A DNA stretch of 64,000 nucleotides. It comes from Edolisoma coerulescens (Eukaryota; Chordata; Aves; Passeriformes; Campephagidae). Where the stretch lies: positions 3,193,754 through 3,257,753 of the forward strand of contig VWZW01001649.1 in assembly GCA_013397115.1 (NCBI GenBank), read 5' to 3'. Position 1 is the stretch's first letter. Every line of letters starts with the position of its first letter. Below the pieces are notes generated by a model. It was not told the origin of the DNA. It searched no databases and saw nothing but the letters and a program-made list of their open reading frames with translations. A program made the translations under genes and the position numbers. Of the stretch, positions 32,901 through 41,144 are shown piece by piece.

Positions 32901-35900
32901 GGCCACTGTAGGATTAGAGAACGAGGAGCAAATGCTTTTCTTTTGTGGAGATAAGCCAGATTTTGTTGCCTGTCTCTCTGCATTGCTGAATGTCAGTCTG
33001 AGGTTTAACTGGCAATCTGAGGTTTTCTGGCTAGAAACAAACCTGCTTCCTCAAACAATAATAATTTTTAAAAAAACAGTGTTAGCTTCATTTTTCAGAA
33101 AGTCCTGGCAGGCTGTTGCCACTGCTGAGGCACGGCAAGGCTGTGGGGGCTGCAGGGTGGCAGTGGGACAGCTGAGGAGAGGCAGAGCATTTTTGATCAC
33201 AGTCACCAAGCATCACTCCGAACCCAGTTACTTCCCCAGGGGTGGCATAGGTGACGTGGGATGCTGCTGGTGTTTGTTGGCTCTCTGAAGCATCTGCCTC
33301 GGAATGCTGTGTCTGAGAGATGCATGCTGAGCTCCTGTATCTCCCTCTAGGCATGATGGACCTCCAGTACCTACTCAGCAAACTCTCCCAGCATGAGCAC
33401 TTGGCCGGCCTGGGCAGAGAGCTCCTCCAGGACATCTTGCGGTACCTCCACCGCATCGGGCTCGTCGTGTGGTATGAGGAAATCAAGCACTTGGAAAGCA
33501 CTGTCTTTCTCCAGCCTACCTTTTTAATAACGATGTTTAAGGTGAGCGTGGGGATCAGGACCATCTCCTCCGGAGAGCCCAAGCTCTGCAGCTTTGCTGG
33601 GCTCCCCTCACTGTCACCTCATCTCTCCTCTTCCCATGCAGCTCCTGGTGCGGTACCGCCTTGTCCAGCAGCTCGAGAGCATCTCTGTGGAGACGCTGAT
33701 CGGGGAACACGCCACCATCAGAGACAGAGCCAACTGGGTGTGGACCTTCAAGTCAAAGGCAATGCTTTGCCACCAGGCTGTGCGTGCCTTGGTGAAACAC
33801 CAGCTCTGTTCGGAAGGGATGCAGGATGTCTTTGAGGAAATCATGGGACACAGGCCTCACAGAGGGAGAGGGAAGCTCTTCAGCCTCCTGGAGCACTTTG
33901 AGCTCTGCCTGGAGGTGAAGCACACTGAAGTGCTCAACCCGCAGGCCAGGGAGTTTGTGCCTGGGAAGCCATGGGAGACAACACGGAGCCAAGGCGAGTC
34001 CTGGTACTTGTTCCCAACCTATCTGAACCAGACAGAGGAAGTGTCTGAGGTGTGGGGAGGAGATCACCCCGAGGACCTCCACATCCGTGCCTACTTCTCA
34101 CCTGAAATACCTGAGGGCTTCTTCCAGAGGTAAGCACTGGTTTCTGGCCATCAGTGAGGTTGTGGGATTGAGTTTGCTCGGTGCAGTGCCACATTGACTC
34201 TCAGCAAGCCCTTGGCTGTTGAGACTGTTACCTGTTGAAGCCTGAGGCTGGGAGTCAAAATACCAGGGTGGCTTCTCAGCTGTGCCACACACGTGTGGGG
34301 CCCTGGGTGAACCCTTGTGATGTTTGCTGCCTGGATGTGAGCAGAGGCCACGCTCCTCCTGGTTCACCTTTTATCTGAGGCCAATCTGTGCCCATCCAGG
34401 CAGGCAGAGGTCTCACAGTCCCACCTGAGAATGTTCTGGTTTCTATGGATGTTGGAACTGTACCAGTTTTTGGAACTTCTCCTGGTTTTCTGGACTTGTG
34501 TCTAGAGTTTTATCTGATGGTGGTGTGGTTAAACCCCAACCAGCAACCAGGCACCACAGAGCCACTCACTCACCCTCCCCAGCTGGAATGGGGAGAGAAT
34601 CATAAAAATGAGAAAACTCATGGGTTGAGATAAAGACAGTTTAATAGTTGAAATAAATTATAATAATAACAGTAATAGCAATAATAATATTGTAATGAAA
34701 AGGAAATCAGCAAAGAGATAATTAAAACCCAAGAAGAACAAGAGATGCAAGTAAAAAAACAATTGTTCAGCACTAACCAACTCATGCCCAGCCTGTTCCC
34801 AAGAAATGGTCCCCTAGCCAGCTTTCCCCAAGGTTTAAATGCTGAGTGTGATACCACCAGCTATGGGATAACCCTTTGGTCATTTGGGGTCAGCTGTCCT
34901 GGCTGTGTCCCCTCCCAGCTTCTTGTGCACCCCTAGCCTCTTTGCTGGCAGGGCAGCCTGAGAACCTGAAAAGTTGGTGTAAGCCCTGCTCAGCAGCAAC
35001 TAAAACATCAGTGTGTTACCCACATAATTCTCATCCTAAACCCAAAGCACAGCACTGTACCAGCTACTAGGAAGAAAATTAACCCCATCCCAGACAAAAC
35101 CAGGACAAGATAGCCAACTCTGGAAGGATCTCTTGGCTTAAGAGGCTGCTCCTGCTGCTTGAGCTTTCAGTAGGGGAAGATCCTCATTTGGTGTCTGCCT
35201 CTGTTCTTACTGAAGCTCGGTTCATATTTTCAAGTCTACCTGGTGCTGCGCTTTCTCCCAGCGTTAGGGATAAGCTAGGAGAAAAGTGGTGAAAGCCGTG
35301 GGCAATCTCCTCGCAGGTTCCTGGTGAAAGCTTGCTCCTTCTATTCCACGCATTGGGTGGCCAAGGTGACCTGCCTGCTTGTATGCAATGGCAAACCTCT
35401 GCTGATCAAAGAGAATAACCAGAGGGCCTACAGCTACCTGGAGCTCCGCTGCAGAAAGCCATCAGAAAGGACAGGTAAGATCCCTGATCCATATTTCATG
35501 ACTCCCAACCCTATGTCTCTCCTTAGCTCCACCCCTGCCGCCTCCAGCCCTCTGGGAAGTGTCCCAAGAAGCCTCTGCCACATGTCCTAGTCTGACCTGG
35601 GTCCACCAGCAGTCCACTTAAAGATTTCCTCTTTCTCCATGCAATTCTGTTCAGGACTCCTCTAGAGGTATCACATGAAAGCGGAAAGTCAAGTTTTCAT
35701 TCTTGTCATGGGGCAAATGGGTCATCCTTCCCCAGAAGGCCCCAGTAGAGTACAGTCTAAGGCTGAGTCTTGAAGTGATAAGGAAAAGGGCCATCCAGGT
35801 TGGGGAGCTCTTCCAGCATATCATTAAATTCCTTATGGAGGCTTGATTAACTGGAGAAATGGAGCTGGTCCAACAGTTGAGGCAGTGGGCTGGAACTGAT

Positions 35901-37100
35901 GTGTGGGTCAACACAGCATCTCCTGGGCTGCCGTAGCTGGGGGCTGTACGCAAGCACAACATTCTCCTTTTGCCTTGAAGGGTTCCAGTTTGCCTGGGAC
36001 TTCCTTGTGGCAGTTGTGCTCATCATCCAGAAGCTCGCTGAGGAGTGGCCGGGGCTGCACGTGTGTGTGAAGACTCCCTGCCGAACGTCCGGCTGTCCCG
36101 CAGAGTTCCTCTGGCCAGACATGGATGGCACAGGTGCCATGTAGGTACACGCTGTGCCCCTCCAAGTGAGGGCAGGACCTGGGTGGTCACTACTGCAATG
36201 CTGGTGGGGCTGGTCAGCTTCTAAAAGCCACGTGAAATTAGTCCTAAAACTCACTGGCACTACAGCGCCCTTCTCCCAGCCATAGCAGCTCATGTCCCAC
36301 GTGGTGTTAGCACTTTCTGGTGTGGGAAATTAGAGCATGGAGGGAAAGGTGAAGCAGCTGAGACTCTGGGGCTCAGGCACATGATGTTCACTCTGGACAT
36401 GTGCCCACATGTCCCTGTTTCATGAAGAGCTGAAGGTGCTCAGGCACCTGGGAGGGCAGCAGCTGTCCCACCAACAGCAGCACCTCAGGTCAGGGTGGGA
36501 AGAGCAAGCCTCTTCCATTGCCTTGGCATTGTCTTCCATGGGAAGTGCTGAGGGCAGCTCCTGCTCCTTCTTTCCTGGGCTTTCTCCTCCACAGGACAAA
36601 GGAAGATGTTAAAACCTGCGGGACGTGTGGGCACCGATTTGGTGCAGAGCTGCTCCTGCCCAAAGGTGAGACCAATGTCCTGAGTTTGTGTTGAACAGCG
36701 CTCAGGGGAAAGAGGGCTGAGGATTTCGGAACTAGGGTGCTAAGGGTGTCCCATTCCCACAGTACCCAAGCAGCTGCAGGAGCCCCTGGCACAGCCCTCT
36801 GCTCACTATTACGTGACAAGCTACGGGACCACCACCTTTGGGCCCAGCAGCATCCAGGTCACTCGGCAGGTAAGGACACTGCCACCTCCTCTTGCCCAGG
36901 GACCAACAGTGATGGTCAGGCTCCTGAAATGAGGGGGTGCAGTTGCTTCCAGCCTGGGGTGGGCACATCCCATCTTCAGGCAGCCTTCTGGTTTCCACAC
37001 TCCTCCCTGAGACACCACCCACTCTGCACCTCTGAGCTGAGGTCTGGTGCTTCGTGTTGTAGTTACTGCCTTCTTTTTCCAGAACATCTCCAGAGAGTAA
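29033..37100 (+). CDS. MFHAS1-like LRR-Roc-COR (ROCO) GTPase, complete, 11 exons
   Basis: Predicted ROCO-family signalling GTPase, cytoplasmic. Exons: 29033-29051, 30052-30931, 31532-31823, 32235-32421, 33351-33541, 33642-34129, 35317-35474, 35981-36140, 36595-36665, 36763-36869, 37083-37100; 2571 nt, 856 residues, all phases consistent. Leucine-rich repeats fill residues about 10-205. The Roc G domain has a P-loop G225-x-S-L-A-G-K-S232, DxxGQ-type switch D271-F-A-G-Q and T333-H-V-D336 as the G4 motif. A COR domain follows (about 390-700), and the C-terminal part carries the Glu-Trp-Pro-Gly-Leu-His motif also present near the MFHAS1 C-terminus. A Cys-x2-Cys-Gly-His element (about 799-805) is unusual. 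MFHAS1 itself is largely a single-exon gene that modulates TLR signalling and is longer (about 1050 aa), so this multi-exon gene is a separate paralogue. No frameshift or stop breaks it. The tiny first exon is the least certain part. Confidence 0.85.
30052..30931 (+). CDS. ROCO gene exon 2 (LRRs and start of Roc)
   Basis: 880-nt exon coding residues 7-299: all leucine-rich repeats (xLxxLxLxxNxL periodicity), the P-loop and the DFAGQ switch. The donor is T|GTAAGT. The open frame extends upstream through a 30-nt-plus poly-A tract as a Lys run, which is intron, not protein. Confidence 0.9.
31532..31823 (+). CDS. ROCO gene exon 3 (end of Roc)
   Basis: Codes residues 300-397 with the Thr-His-Val-Asp G4 motif. 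The donor ACC|GTAGGG is non-optimal but joins in phase to Ile-Leu-Asn-Leu-Val-Ala-Val-Asn-Cys, a stretch conserved in the family. Confidence 0.87.
32235..32421 (+). CDS. ROCO gene exon 4 (Roc-COR junction)
   Basis: Codes residues 398-459, including Leu-Phe-Pro-Glu-Val-Val-Arg-Val-Leu-Pro, typical of the start of COR. Ends phase 1 at G|GTGAGT. Confidence 0.88.
33351..33541 (+). CDS. ROCO gene exon 5 (COR)
   Basis: Codes residues 460-523: helices with Tyr-Leu-His-Arg-Ile-Gly-Leu-Val-Val-Trp-Tyr, the winged-helix-like signature of COR, and Val-Phe-Leu-Gln-Pro. Donor AAG|GTGAGC. Confidence 0.88.
33642..34129 (+). CDS. ROCO gene exon 6 (COR)
   Basis: Codes residues 524-685, helical COR sequence followed by a segment ending Tyr-Phe-Ser-Pro-Glu. 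Donor AG|GTAAGC, phase 2. Confidence 0.88.
34524..35107 (-). mobile_element. Solo LTR of an avian endogenous retrovirus
   Basis: 584-bp element in the intron between ROCO exons 6 and 7. Read on the minus strand it begins TGTCCTGGTTTTGTCTGGGA and ends in ACA, passing through a TTTAAA box (about 34834-34839) and an ATTAAA poly-A signal (34640-34645 on the complement). Its sequence matches, from memory, the abundant passerine LTR type called TguLTR5-like. There is no internal gag/pol sequence, so it is a solo LTR left by recombination. A clear target-site duplication was not found. Orientation is opposite to the host gene. Confidence 0.85.
35317..35474 (+). CDS. ROCO gene exon 7
   Basis: Codes residues 686-738, beta-rich sequence of the C-terminal domain (Phe-Leu-Val-Lys-Ala-Cys). 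Acceptor lies 209 bp downstream of the LTR. Donor ACAG|GTAAGA, phase 1. Confidence 0.87.
35981..36140 (+). CDS. ROCO gene exon 8
   Basis: Codes residues 739-791, with Glu-Glu-Trp-Pro-Gly-Leu-His shared with MFHAS1. Donor AT|GTAGGT, phase 2. Confidence 0.87.
36595..36665 (+). CDS. ROCO gene exon 9 (Cys-rich)
   Basis: Codes residues 792-815 with Cys-Gly-Thr-Cys-Gly-His, which resembles half of a zinc-binding site together with cysteines in exon 8. Donor AAAG|GTGAGA. Confidence 0.83.
36763..36869 (+). CDS. ROCO gene exon 10
   Basis: Codes residues 816-851, Ser/Thr/Tyr-rich tail. Phase 1 in, phase 0 out; donor CAG|GTAAGG. Confidence 0.83.
37083..37100 (+). CDS. ROCO gene exon 11 (stop exon)
   Basis: Five codons and a TAA stop after a T-rich tract ending CCAG. 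If the acceptor were not used, the gene would read through in intron 10, so this short exon is moderately certain. Confidence 0.7.
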   Translation, partial: NISRE

Positions 37101-37200
37101 CTCCAGGCCAGTGCTCACCGAAGTACTTTTGTTTAGCCCAAGCCAGGCTCTCCTCAACACATTCTGCTTGCAAGTCATCTTTGTAGCCTTAATGCATGGA

Positions 37201-37206
37201 AATAAA
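37201..37206 (+). terminator. First polyadenylation signal of the ROCO gene
   Basis: AATAAA 101 bp after the stop. A second AATAAA lies at 37480-37485, only about 175 bp from the IRF7 stop on the opposite strand. Confidence 0.55.
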
Positions 37207-37658
37207 TGCATTGATAAATGCATCCCTTCAGGTGTGGGAAGTCACCTCATCTACTCAAATTTAAGGGGAAGAAGCTGCTGATAAGCTCTCTTGATACCAG
37301 CCCGCCCCTGCCAGCAGGGACTTTGCTGAGACAAAGCTGGGCACGGATCCCCGTGGTTTTGGGGGTAGAAGGGGGTGATGAAGATTTCAGACTGATAGCA
37401 GAGGCAGATGTCCAGGCAACAGCAGCAAGAGAGAACTACGTTTCTATAGATATATATCGTAACTTGGAAAAATTAAGAAAATAAATCTGTAAATTACCAC
37501 ACTCCACAAAAACCCACTAGCAGCTGACGAAGGGGAAAAGCAATGTGCGAGCTCCAGGACTGGTCAGTGAAGCTGCCCTTGGTGCTGGTTTGCAGAGCCT
37601 GGGATGCCCAGTGGTCCTGCTGCCTGTGCCAGGGCCGTGGGGAGCAGGGCAGGTGGGG

Positions 37659-37805
37659 TCAGCCCAGCTGCATGTTGTACTGCTCGATGAGCTCCATGAG
37701 GTCGAAGGAGTTGGAGAGCTGCAGGCTGATGGTGTGGCTGTCGAGAGAGGAGGCTCCCTCCTGCAGCACCTGCTCGTAGTAGTACTCGCAGAACTTGGGC
37801 ACCAG
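37659..37805 (-). CDS. IRF7: IRF7 coding exon 11 (regulatory tail)
   Basis: Codes residues 478-525 and the TGA stop. It carries the serine-rich C-terminal tail expected to be phosphorylated by TBK1/IKK-epsilon. No canonical AATAAA was found on the minus strand between 37200 and 37658; only a TATAGA-like variant near 37442-37448 is visible. Confidence 0.9.
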   Translation of the reverse strand: MVPKFCEYYYEQVLQEGASSLDSHTISLQLSNSFDLMELIEQYNMQLG

Positions 37806-40800
37806 CTGCAGCAGCAAAACATTGGGGTTAGGGGCAGCTGCCTGATGTGGCTGCAACACCCTGCATGGCCCTGTCCTCCCCTGGAGTGCCAGGAGGAGAT
37901 GTCTGGGGCACCCTTTGTCTCCCTCAAACCCTGAGGGTCCCTATCCCTGGGCAGCTGCCTTCCACACCATCCCGCCCAGACCCTGAGTGTCCTCTGGCAC
38001 AGGCAGCTGCCCACCCTCACCCAATGTTTCCCCTGGTCCCCAAGGGTCCCCTCCCATGTCACACAGCCCTCCACATCTCCAAGGGTCCCCCTTGCCTGTC
38101 ACTCAGTTCCCCCATCCCTCTCAACCCCCAGGGTATCTCCTCCTTGAGTATCCAGATGTCCTCGAGGGTCGCCCCTTCTCAGGCACCCAGAGTCCCAGCT
38201 CCCCTGGCCTCCGTGAGTCTCTCCCCTTCCCTGGGCAGCAGTGGGATAGTGGTGGGTTCTGGCTACTGCACCTTGACCAGGATGAGCTTGGACTCCTTAG
38301 GCTTGGCCTTGGAGAAGGCCTGCCCAAAGCACAGGTAGATGGTGAAATCAGGGGATCGCCGCCTTTGGCCGTTGCGGAAGTCCCTCAGCTCTGTGAGGCA
38401 AAACAGGGCTCAGTTTAGGGGTGAGCCTGGGGGAACAGAGGGGCTGGGAGGGTTTGGATGCTTGTAACATCCTGGGGCTGGCTCCCATGAGCCCCAGAAC
38501 CAGGCCGGGCAGGAAATAACATATGGGGAACAGTGAGACACCCCTACCCACCTGTGCAAAACTCATTGAAGTCAAAGATGGGGGTTTCCTGGTCCCGGCA
38601 GAGCAGGTTGGGTGGGGGGTCCTCGACCCCCTCGAGCTGCTGGGACAAGGCCCAGAACACCTTGCACTTCTCCCGGCGGGTGGCAAAGACCTTGTAGGCG
38701 CGTTGCTCCAGCTGCAGCCCCGCGACGCCCAGCAGCTCCTCGGTGAGGCGCCGCTGCTTGCTGTCGGCCACGCTGGCGGGGCTGGGGAAGTGCACCACGT
38801 GCCAGGGGCACGGCGCCTCCGCCAGACTGGGGCGCTGGTACGTCAGCAGGCAGTGGCTGCCCCCAACCACCTCCCGGTGGAACTCCTTCCCCCGGTAGTA
38901 GATGGTGACATCCAGGATGGAGCCGATGCCATCTGCACCAGGAAGCGATCAGCAGCTGCATCCTCCAAACCAAAACGTTCCCACTTTCCAAAGCACCCTC
39001 CAAGCATATTTGCTATTAATAATTGTAATAATAATTTATAGCTATTCATAATTAATAACCCTCACCTGTGTTATCCAGCAGCAGCCGTGGCTGTGGCACA
39101 GGGCTGGCGGCAGGGACGAAGAACGTCGCCTCCGCCGGGTACTGCATGGGGACCGTGCCCTCCGTCAGGTGGCACGGCGGTGGCACGGCCCCTGGAGGTG
39201 AGCAGCATCGGCATCACCATTCGCGATCCAGCAGAGTGGGGGCTGCTTTGGCATGGGGTCTCCATGGCAGCACCCCAGCCTCTTCCCACCCCATTATGGC
39301 ATTCCTACAGCCAGGGCTGGATCCTGCCACGCAGCACCCACCTGTCTCCTCTGGCAGCATGAGGCCCGGCGGGTGGTAGGTGGCCAAGGTGGGCTGCTCC
39401 ACCACGGGCACCCATTGTGGAAATGTTGTGGGAGGGAAGCAGTTGTTCTGGCTGGGGTCTGCGTAAGGCTGGAGCAGGGTCTCCTGGTGAGGCTGCAGCA
39501 GGGTGTCCTGGTGAGGCTGGAGCAGGGTGTCCTGGTGGGGAGTGTCTTCTGCAGGGAAACCACCTGTGGGAAGGTGCTGGGGTCACCCACCCAGGCAGCC
39601 ACGCACTCTGCACCCCGTGAGCAGGTCTGGTCTCACCTGTAGGCACCCAGGACGGGGCCAGCGGGCCAAGGTCACGGGGGGAGATGTCACACTGCTGCAG
39701 CAGCTCCTCCAGAATCGAGAGCTGTGTGGGGTCAGTGGGTCCTGAGGGGGAGCACAGGGGGTGGGATGTCTCACAGCCACAAAATCAGCCCCAGCTGAGT
39801 CTAGCAGGGTGTCCCTCCCAGAAAAAGATTGTGAGACTAGTGCTTACCTGGGACAGCGATTGCTGAGGCCATGTCTTGGGGGTCAAGCTCCAGCTGGGAA
39901 GGGAAGGGAAGGAGAATGGGATCTTACTGCTGTGGTTGCCAGGCACCCAGCCTTCCCCAGCCCACATTTTGGCCAGGTGCTGGGCTGCAACTTGGGAGCA
40001 CCCCGAGGACATGGAGGTGCAATGCCTGCAGACTGGCAGCAGGGACCCCCCTGGCCTGCTGTGCCCACCCAGCTACCTGGAGCTGCTCTTGTGCTGGCTG
40101 CTGGTCCACCACAGGGTTTGGGATGCTGGAATCTCCCTCCTTGCTGTGCTGGAGGGTGGCTGAAAGGAGAGCACCAGGAGTGGGAGGTCCTGAGATCGCC
40201 CACCCCACCCAACACAGCCCCTCCATGGGGCGAGGCTCACCTGAGATAATAGAGAAGACCTTGTGTGGGTCATCGCCACGCTTGGAATGGTCGTCTTCCA
40301 GCTTGAACAGGTGGGTGCTGCTCAGGGCACAGCGGAAGTTGGTCTTCCACTTGGCCGGGTCCTCAGAGCCTTCCTCATACCGCCCACTGACCTTCGCCCA
40401 GGCCTGGGGGTGCAGGGGGGTGAGCATGGGATCCCTGGCTCCATGAGCATGGAGGTTTCCAGGGATGACTGGTCTTCCTCCACCTTCCCAGCTCCCACAT
40501 CCCACCCATGCTGAAGACCTCAACTTGCTGCTGGTCACCATCCTATCCCACCCCCCTTGAAGACCCTGAGGGTGCTGCTTGTCACTCGAACCCTCCTACC
40601 TTGAAGACCTTGCGTGCACTGCGGATCAACCCCATCCCACACACCTTGAAGGCTGCTGCTGGTGACCCCCACCCTGCCCACCTTGAGGATCTCCAAGTCG
40701 CTGCTGGTGACACTCATCCCACCCACCTTGAAGACCTCCACGTCACTGCTGGTAATGTCCTTCCTGGCATTGTGTTTCCAGGGGACGCGGAAGATGGTGT

Positions 40801-40999
40801 GGGCAGGATCGATCCAGCGCAGACCCCGGTAGTTCCCGCTGTTGATGGCGTCCAGCAGCCACTGCCCGAACCGTAGCTTCTGGGCTTCCCTGCGGGCGCG
40901 GGACCGTCACCGGGGGGACCGTGGCCACCCGGGGACGGCGACCCGTGGAGGACCGGGGGTACCGGGCGCCGCTTACCCCTCCTTCTCCGGCGCTGCCAT
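37659..40999 (-). CDS. IRF7: IRF7, interferon regulatory factor 7 (complete, 11 exons)
   Basis: Transcription factor activated by phosphorylation downstream of RIG-I-like receptors and TLRs; it moves to the nucleus and switches on type I interferon genes at ISREs. Exons in order: 40977-40999, 40727-40889, 40241-40403, 40077-40159, 39848-39893, 39637-39741, 39342-39563, 39066-39191, 38552-38932, 38272-38390, 37659-37805; 1578 nt, 525 residues. The DNA-binding domain shows the tryptophan pentad W18, W33, W45, W64, W81. A Pro/Gln-rich linker follows, then the IRF-association domain (about 305-475). The tail holds a serine cluster (S496, S497, S500, S504, S508, S510), the likely kinase targets. 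Chicken IRF7 is about 490 aa, so this one is somewhat longer, partly from a 24-bp coding repeat. Birds lack IRF3, so this gene serves both roles. It is convergent with the ROCO gene. The position, pentad and association domain make IRF7 the clear call over other IRFs. Confidence 0.94.
38272..38390 (-). CDS. IRF7: IRF7 coding exon 10 (IRF-association domain)
   Basis: Codes residues 438-477, with Phe-Thr-Ile-Tyr-Leu-Cys-Phe-Gly-Gln and Lys-Leu-Ile-Leu-Val-Lys, the last strands of the association domain. Donor AAG|GTGCAG. Confidence 0.91.
38552..38932 (-). CDS. IRF7: IRF7 coding exon 9 (IRF-association domain)
   Basis: Codes residues 311-437: Asp-Val-Thr-Ile-Tyr-Tyr-Arg-Gly-Lys-Glu and Lys-Cys-Lys-Val-Phe-Trp, typical of the IRF3/IRF7 association domain used for dimerisation and co-activator binding. 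Confidence 0.92.
39066..39191 (-). CDS. IRF7: IRF7 coding exon 8
   Basis: Codes residues 269-310, leading into the association domain. Donor G|GTGAGG; acceptor CTCCAG. Confidence 0.83.
39342..39563 (-). CDS. IRF7: IRF7 coding exon 7 (repeat-bearing linker)
   Basis: Codes residues 195-268. It contains three tandem copies of an eight-residue unit His-Gln-Asp/Glu-Thr-Leu-Leu-Gln-Pro and then a Pro-rich stretch. Length 222 nt, phase 1 at both ends, so skipping or repeat-length change keeps the frame. Confidence 0.83.
39466..39537 (-). repeat. 24-bp coding minisatellite in IRF7 exon 7
   Basis: Three head-to-tail 24-bp units (39514-39537, 39490-39513, 39466-39489), differing at a few bases, each encoding one eight-residue repeat. 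Confidence 0.9.
39637..39741 (-). CDS. IRF7: IRF7 coding exon 6 (linker)
   Basis: Codes residues 160-194, with Leu-Ser-Ile-Leu-Glu-Glu-Leu-Leu-Gln-Gln, an amphipathic segment within the transactivation region. Length 105 nt, phase 1 at both ends. Confidence 0.83.
39848..39893 (-). CDS. IRF7: IRF7 coding exon 5 (linker)
   Basis: 46-nt exon for residues 145-159, opening Leu-Glu-Leu-Asp-Pro. Acceptor CCCAG, donor CAG|GTAAGC, phase 1. Confidence 0.8.
40077..40159 (-). CDS. IRF7: IRF7 coding exon 4 (linker)
   Basis: Codes residues 117-144, Ser/Gln-rich linker. Acceptor TTTCAG, donor CAG|GTAGCT. Confidence 0.83.
40241..40403 (-). CDS. IRF7: IRF7 coding exon 3 (DNA-binding domain)
   Basis: Codes residues 63-116 with W64 and W81 and the recognition-helix sequence Lys-Trp-Lys-Thr-Asn-Phe-Arg-Cys. 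Donor G|GTGAGC, phase 1. Confidence 0.93.
40509..40752 (-). repeat. Six-copy ~45-bp tandem repeat spanning the IRF7 exon 2 splice donor
   Basis: The last 26 bases of exon 2 together with the 5' splice site and about 20 bases of intron are repeated into intron 2. The exon-end core (CTTGAAG or CTTGAGG on the plus strand) begins at 40727, 40682, 40645, 40600, 40556 and 40511 (CTGAAG in the last), steps of 45, 37, 45, 44 and 45. Copies 2, 3 and 4 keep a GT donor (GTGGGC, GTGTGT, GTAGGA); copies 5 and 6 have lost it. Confidence 0.85.
40727..40889 (-). CDS. IRF7: IRF7 coding exon 2 (DNA-binding domain)
   Basis: Codes residues 8-62 with W18, W33 and W45. The donor AAG|GTGGGT is part of a tandem repeat: further partial copies of the exon end and donor follow in the intron. 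Confidence 0.92.
40977..40999 (-). CDS. IRF7: IRF7 coding exon 1
   Basis: ATG and seven codons (Met-Ala-Ala-Pro-Glu-Lys-Glu) plus two bases, then GTAAGC. It splices over an 87-bp GC-rich intron into the DNA-binding domain in phase 2. Confidence 0.85.
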
Positions 41000-41082
41000 G
41001 GGGCCGGGTCCGCAGAGCTGCCGTGCCGTGCCGCGCCGTGCCGGGCGGTGACCTCCGCGCGGGGGGGCAGCTGCCTCCCGCC

Positions 41083-41095
41083 CCATCCTTTATCC
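41083..41095 (-). promoter_or_regulatory. Candidate TATA-like box of IRF7
   Basis: On the minus strand this reads GGATAAAGG within GC-rich flanks, about 90 bp upstream of the ATG and about 40 bp downstream of the ISRE, a plausible core-promoter position. Confidence 0.4.
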
Positions 41096-41132
41096 GCCCC
41101 TCCCGTTTTCCTGAAAATCACGTGTCCCTTCC

Positions 41133-41144
41133 GAAAGTGAAAGT
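41133..41144 (+). promoter_or_regulatory. ISRE / IRF element in the IRF7 promoter
   Basis: GAAAGTGAAAGT fits the GAAANNGAAA interferon-stimulated response element. It lies about 135 bp upstream of the IRF7 ATG and would allow induction by ISGF3 and positive feedback by IRF7 itself. A CACGTG E-box (41119-41124) is next to it. Confidence 0.8.

Noticed and set aside
37860..38271. Weak ~50-bp CAAGGGTCCC-type repetition in IRF7 intron 10.
   Set aside because: Similarity is short and C-rich; I could not define units or boundaries.
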